Shown in pieces: positions 11,490 through 14,778 of a stretch of DNA of 14,778 bases. Source of the DNA: Clostridia bacterium (GTDB lineage: Bacteria; Bacillota; Clostridia; Oscillospirales; Acutalibacteraceae); the NCBI GenBank assembly GCA_900766895.1, contig CAAFXF010000145.1, positions 1 to 14,778 of the forward strand, read 5' to 3'. The position numbers and the translations under genes were made by a program. The notes below the pieces were generated by a model, which worked only from the letters and a program-made list of their open reading frames with translations, did no database searches and had not been told where the DNA came from. How positions within the stretch are numbered: the stretch's first letter is position 1; each line of letters begins with the position of its first letter.

Positions 11490-13097
11490 ATGATAAGAAT
11501 AAACGAAATTAAGCTTTCGCTTGACGACAGCGAGGATTTGCTGAAGAAAAAAGCGGCAAAGGTATTAAAAGTAAACGAAAAATACATAACGAGCCTTACC
11601 ATATTCAAAAAAAGTGTGGATGCAAGGCACAGGGACGATGTACACTTTACATACAGTGTTGACGTTACTGTTTCTCTTGACGAAAACCAGATTGCAGGCA
11701 AATGCAAATCAAACAAGGTGTCATTGGTAAAGCCATATGTATACAACATACCGGTGAACAGGAGAGAGTCAAAATTCCGTCCTATCGTTGTGGGCTTCGG
11801 ACCTGCAGGTATGCTTGCAGGCTTGATACTTGCACAGGCAGGAGCAGAGCCCATCATTTTGGAGCGTGGCAAGGACATTGATGCAAGACAACGTGACGTA
11901 AATGAATTTTGGACAAAGCGTAAGCTTGACGAGGAAAGCAATGTTCAGTTCGGTGAGGGCGGAGCAGGCACATTTTCCGACGGCAAGCTGACAACGGGAA
12001 TAAAAAGTCCTTTTATCCGCAAGGTGCTTGAGGAGCTGTACGAGGCAGGTGCACCGGAGGAAATACTGTATTCTTCAAAGCCGCACATCGGCACGGACAG
12101 GCTTGCAATAGTTGTAAAAAACATACGAAAGAAAATAGAGCGACTCGGCGGCGAGGTAAGGCTTGAATCCAAGCTGGACAAGCTGTTAATCGCAAACGGT
12201 GCCGTGCAGGGAGTGTCATACATTCACCGCGGCGAAAGATACGATATTGAAACCGACAGCGTAATAATGGCGATAGGCCACAGTGCAAGAGATACTGTTG
12301 AAATGCTGTACAACCTCGGCGTTAAAATAATACAAAAGCCTTTTTCCGTCGGTGCAAGAATAGAGCACCCGCAAAGCCTTATAAACAAAGCACAGTACGG
12401 CAAATTTGCAAATCATCCAAAGCTCGGTGCCGCTGATTACAAGCTTGCGTGCCACGGTCTGCACGAGCGAGGGGCATACACCTTCTGTATGTGCCCGGGC
12501 GGTACGGTTGTTGCCGCCGCAAGTGAAAAGGAGGGCGTAATCGTAAACGGTATGAGCTCTCTTGCAAGAGACGGAGAAAATGCCAATTCCGCACTTTTGG
12601 TAGGAATTGAGCCAAAGGATTTTCCGTCAGACCATCCGCTTGCAGGCATATATTATCAAAGAGAAATTGAGCACAAGGCCTTTGTACTCGGTGGCGGTGA
12701 CTACAAGGCACCTGCGCAGCTTGTCGGCGATTTCCTTGCCGGAAAGGAAAGCAAGCAGCTCGGTGATGTTCAGCCGACCTGCCCTACCGGAGTTACGCTG
12801 ACCAACATAGAAGAATGTTTGCCTGCCAAGGTGTCTGCAACAATGAAGGACGCCATTGTGCAAATGGACAACAAGCTTCACGGCTTTAACCTATACGACG
12901 CGGTGCTGACCGCACCCGAAACAAGAAGTTCAAGCAGTGTACGTATTCTGCGTGACGAATTTATGGAATGTAACATTCAGGGTGTGTATCCCTGCGGTGA
13001 GGGTGCAGGATATGCAGGCGGTATTGTATCTGCTGCAGTTGACGGCATGAAATGTGCCGAGGCTGTATTGGCGGACGAGCATTACAAAATAGGTTGA
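11490..13097 (+). CDS. COG2509-type FAD-dependent dehydrogenase
   Basis: This is a 535-aa protein. Residues 1-90 form an extra N-terminal domain (IRINEIKLSLDDSEDLLKKK...), standard for this group. A Rossmann FAD motif is at about 98-120 (IVVGFGPAGMLAGLILAQAG), followed by the hallmark VQFGEGGAGTFSDGKL. C-terminal motifs include FCMCPGGTVVAAASE and YPCGEGAGYAGGIVSAAVDG. The family is widespread in Firmicutes and has no settled reaction. The ATG at 11490 follows the upstream TAA by 1 bp and gives the usual N-terminus; it has only a poor ribosome binding site, so coupled translation with the first flavoprotein is likely. Its stop codon lies inside the -35 box of the next promoter. Confidence 0.93.
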   Translation: MIRINEIKLSLDDSEDLLKKKAAKVLKVNEKYITSLTIFKKSVDARHRDDVHFTYSVDVTVSLDENQIAGKCKSNKVSLVKPYVYNIPVNRRESKFRPIVVGFGPAGMLAGLILAQAGAEPIILERGKDIDARQRDVNEFWTKRKLDEESNVQFGEGGAGTFSDGKLTTGIKSPFIRKVLEELYEAGAPEEILYSSKPHIGTDRLAIVVKNIRKKIERLGGEVRLESKLDKLLIANGAVQGVSYIHRGERYDIETDSVIMAIGHSARDTVEMLYNLGVKIIQKPFSVGARIEHPQSLINKAQYGKFANHPKLGAADYKLACHGLHERGAYTFCMCPGGTVVAAASEKEGVIVNGMSSLARDGENANSALLVGIEPKDFPSDHPLAGIYYQREIEHKAFVLGGGDYKAPAQLVGDFLAGKESKQLGDVQPTCPTGVTLTNIEECLPAKVSATMKDAIVQMDNKLHGFNLYDAVLTAPETRSSSSVRILRDEFMECNIQGVYPCGEGAGYAGGIVSAAVDGMKCAEAVLADEHYKIG

Positions 13098-13122
13098 CTA
13101 AAATAAATATAAATAGTATAAT
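13094..13122 (+). promoter_or_regulatory. glycyl-tRNA synthetase promoter
   Basis: TTGACT (13094-13099), a 17-bp spacer and TATAAT (13117-13122). The -35 box overlaps the TGA stop codon (13095-13097) of the upstream gene. The 5' leader is only some 25 nt, too short for a T-box. Confidence 0.9.
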
Positions 13123-13152
13123 ATATAACATCAATTTTTGGAGGATATATCA

Positions 13153-14535
13153 ATGTTAAATTCTGAAAAAACACTTGATCAAATCGTAGCTCTTTGCAAG
13201 GGCAGAGGCTTTGTTTATCCGGGTAGCGAAATTTACGGCGGACTTGCAAATACTTGGGATTACGGACCGTTGGGTGTTGAGCTTAAAACCAACATCAAAA
13301 ACGCTTGGAGAAAAAAATTCATACAGGAAAACAAATACAATGTTGGGCTTGATTCTGCAATCTTGATGAATCCGCAGACTTGGGTTGCTTCAGGACATTT
13401 GGGTGGATTTTCAGATCCTCTTATGGACTGCTGTGAATGTAAAACCCGTCACAGAGCAGACCAGCTTATCGAAGACTTTGACGGCACAAACGTTGCAGGC
13501 TGGAGCAACGAGCAGCTCAGCGAATACATCAAGGAAAAGAATATTCCGTGTCCAAACTGCGGTGCTCACAACTTTACGGACATCCGTCAGTTTAACCTTA
13601 TGTTCAAAACCTTCCAGGGTGTAACCGAGGACAGCAAGGATGAAATTTATCTTCGTCCCGAAACTGCACAGGGCATCTTTGTAAACTTTGCAAATATCCA
13701 AAGAACAACAAGAAGAAAGGTTCCTTTCGGTGTTGCTCAAATCGGTAAATCATTCAGAAACGAAATCACTCCGGGTAAGTTCATCTTCCGTGTACGTGAA
13801 TTTGAGCAAATGGAGCTTGAGTTCTTCTGCAAGCCGGGTACAGACCTTGAATGGTTTGAGTATTGGAGAGGCTTCTGCAGAGATTGGCTTTACTCACTCA
13901 ACATCAAGCCTGAAAATTTGAGGCTTCGTGACCACGATCCTGAGGAGCTTTGCTTCTACTCAAAGGCTACAACAGACTTTGAATACAACTTCCCGTTCGG
14001 TTGGGGTGAGCTTTGGGGCGTAGCAGACAGAACAGACTACGACCTCACACAGCACATCAACACATCGGGCAAAAATCTTGAATACTTTGACGGCACAACA
14101 AACGAAAGATACATCCCATATGTTATCGAGCCGTCACTCGGTGTTGAAAGATTGTTCCTTGCCGTTCTTTGCGAGGCTTATGACGAAGAGGTTTTGGATG
14201 CAGAAAAGAACGATACAAGAATCGTTATGCATTTCCACCCGACACTTGCTCCGTACAAGTGTGCCGTGCTTCCTCTCTCAAAGAAGCTTAACGAGCAGGC
14301 AGAGGAGGTATTCCAGAGCCTTTCAAAGAAATTTATGGTTGATTATGATGACGCAGGCTCAATCGGTAAGAGATACCGCAGACAAGACGAAATCGGTACA
14401 CCGTACTGCATCACATACGACTTTGACTCTGTTGAGGACGGCTGTGTAACAGTACGTGACAGAGATACTATGGAGCAGGTTAGATTGCCTATCTCCGAGC
14501 TTGAAGCATTTATTGAAGAAAAAATTGCTTTCTAA
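13153..14535 (+). CDS. glyS: glycine-tRNA ligase, single-chain (class II)
   Basis: This 460-aa enzyme charges tRNA-Gly with glycine. It is the alpha2 type (also named glyQS), unrelated to the two-subunit glyQ/glyS enzyme. Motifs visible are SEIYGGLANTWDYGPLGVEL at the N-terminus and a paired-cysteine insert (CCECKTRH... and CPNCGAH). Also present are RPETAQGIFVNF, class II motif 2 (FRNEITPGKFIFRVREFEQME), motif 3 (EPSLGVERLFLAVL) and a C-terminal anticodon-binding domain (CAVLPLSKKLNEQAEEVFQ). GGAGG is 8 nt before the ATG; an in-frame TTG at 13138 precedes that site and is rejected. It is full length. No terminator is seen between its stop and the insertion sequence end at 14568. Confidence 0.98.
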   Translation: MLNSEKTLDQIVALCKGRGFVYPGSEIYGGLANTWDYGPLGVELKTNIKNAWRKKFIQENKYNVGLDSAILMNPQTWVASGHLGGFSDPLMDCCECKTRHRADQLIEDFDGTNVAGWSNEQLSEYIKEKNIPCPNCGAHNFTDIRQFNLMFKTFQGVTEDSKDEIYLRPETAQGIFVNFANIQRTTRRKVPFGVAQIGKSFRNEITPGKFIFRVREFEQMELEFFCKPGTDLEWFEYWRGFCRDWLYSLNIKPENLRLRDHDPEELCFYSKATTDFEYNFPFGWGELWGVADRTDYDLTQHINTSGKNLEYFDGTTNERYIPYVIEPSLGVERLFLAVLCEAYDEEVLDAEKNDTRIVMHFHPTLAPYKCAVLPLSKKLNEQAEEVFQSLSKKFMVDYDDAGSIGKRYRRQDEIGTPYCITYDFDSVEDGCVTVRDRDTMEQVRLPISELEAFIEEKIAF

Positions 14536-14567
14536 ATAACAAATACAAAAACGGGTTGAGAATATTA

Positions 14568-14728
14568 TGAACTGCCCCAAGTTGTGCAGACAGCACAAAA
14601 ATCCCCATGGTGTAGTAAATTAAATTTTATGCAATAAACTGATTCCGTTTTTCAAGCGGGGTCAGTTTTGTTTTTGTTTGAATGCGATAGTTATTGTAAA
14701 AGTTTATGTATTCAGCTATGAGGAGGCT
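14568..14728 (-). mobile_element. 3' end of an IS3-family (IS150-like) insertion sequence, truncated by the window end
   Basis: From 14568 (TGAACTGCCCCAAGTTGTGC, starting TG as IS3-family ends do) the sequence is an IS terminus followed by the tail of a leftward transposase gene. The other end, and so any target duplication, lies outside the window. The boundary at 14568 is inferred from the TG start and the position after glyS. Confidence 0.75.
14627..14728 (-). CDS. IS3-family transposase (OrfB), C-terminal fragment
   Basis: The minus strand encodes ...AEYINFYNNYRIQTKTKL followed by TPLEKRNQFIA and TAA (14627-14629). This is the very characteristic C-terminus of IS3/IS150-group OrfB, the DDE integrase that moves the element (pattern YI-x-FYN-x-x-RI...L-x-P-x-x-[YR]). 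The catalytic DDE residues lie upstream and are not in the window. The frame stays open to 14776, but beyond 14728 the sequence only mirrors the left arm, so the reliable part ends near the palindrome centre. Confidence 0.88.
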   Translation of the reverse strand, partial: SLLIAEYINFYNNYRIQTKTKLTPLEKRNQFIA

Positions 14729-14778
14729 AGCCTCCTCATAGCTGAATACATAAACTTTTACAATAACTATCGCATTCA
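14679..14778. repeat. 100-bp perfect palindrome at the window end
   Basis: Positions 14679-14728 are the exact reverse complement of 14729-14778, with no spacer. The centre is GGAGGCTAGCCTCC. The left arm is transposase coding sequence, and the palindrome ends exactly at the last base of the window. Confidence 0.97.

Noticed and set aside
13098..13152. T-box riboswitch before glyS
   Set aside because: A consensus promoter lies at 13094-13122, leaving a leader of about 25 nt, far too short for a T-box.
14729..14778. Extension of the transposase frame to 14776, or a hairpin telomere
   Set aside because: The sequence is only the mirror of 14679-14728. It adds no independent information and is best read as a fold-back artefact.

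Overview
The window looks like one assembled contig from a low-GC Gram-positive anaerobe of the class Clostridia, probably a gut Ruminococcaceae/Oscillospiraceae relative. The grounds are strong GGAGG ribosome binding sites, a single-chain glycyl-tRNA synthetase, a canonical Firmicutes L10 leader, four-cysteine L33 and lipoprotein-type secretion. The genus is inference. Both ends sit in repeats: a 53-bp tandem hairpin repeat on the left, and a multicopy-type IS3-family insertion sequence with a 100-bp perfect fold-back on the right.

Layout. Positions 1-4250 form an AT-rich accessory stretch, read entirely leftward (minus strand). It holds an unrecognised lipoprotein, a secreted phosphodiester-glycosidase (NAGPA-like) protein with two FN3-like domains, and a three-gene operon of unrecognised proteins (49, 225 and 183 aa). 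Each unit is bounded by intrinsic terminators and preceded by an almost identical extended -10 promoter (TGTTATAAT). Two units carry a further terminator inside their 5' leader. A candidate small RNA of about 110 nt lies between the orphan operon and the next gene.

Positions 4256-6340 hold an nfeD - SPFH/QmcA-type membrane module followed by a secreted thermonuclease-family protein. Positions 6457-10271 hold the ribosomal/transcription block rpmG-secE-nusG-rplK-rplA-rplJ-rplL (minus strand). It has a structured rpmG leader, a possible L11-L1 leader and a clear L10 leader with its own promoter and attenuator. The block ends in a terminator directly after rplL, so rpoB is not in its usual place. 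Positions 10299-14535 are plus strand: two flavoproteins (HI0933/BaiN type and COG2509 type) and glycyl-tRNA synthetase on its own consensus promoter. An IS3-family end lies 33 bp behind the synthetase gene.

The observations most worth a second look are in the accessory stretch. The glycosidase signal peptide is split from its start codon by one extra A in an A8 run, which could be a slippage switch. The lipoprotein has its Shine-Dalgarno 8 nt in front of an AUA codon rather than an AUG, and the same SD-N8-AUA arrangement recurs in the glycosidase leader, where the resulting 16-codon frame stops exactly at a terminator hairpin. The three-gene orphan operon and the sRNA candidate next to it are further candidates for something undescribed. 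None of these is proven by sequence alone.
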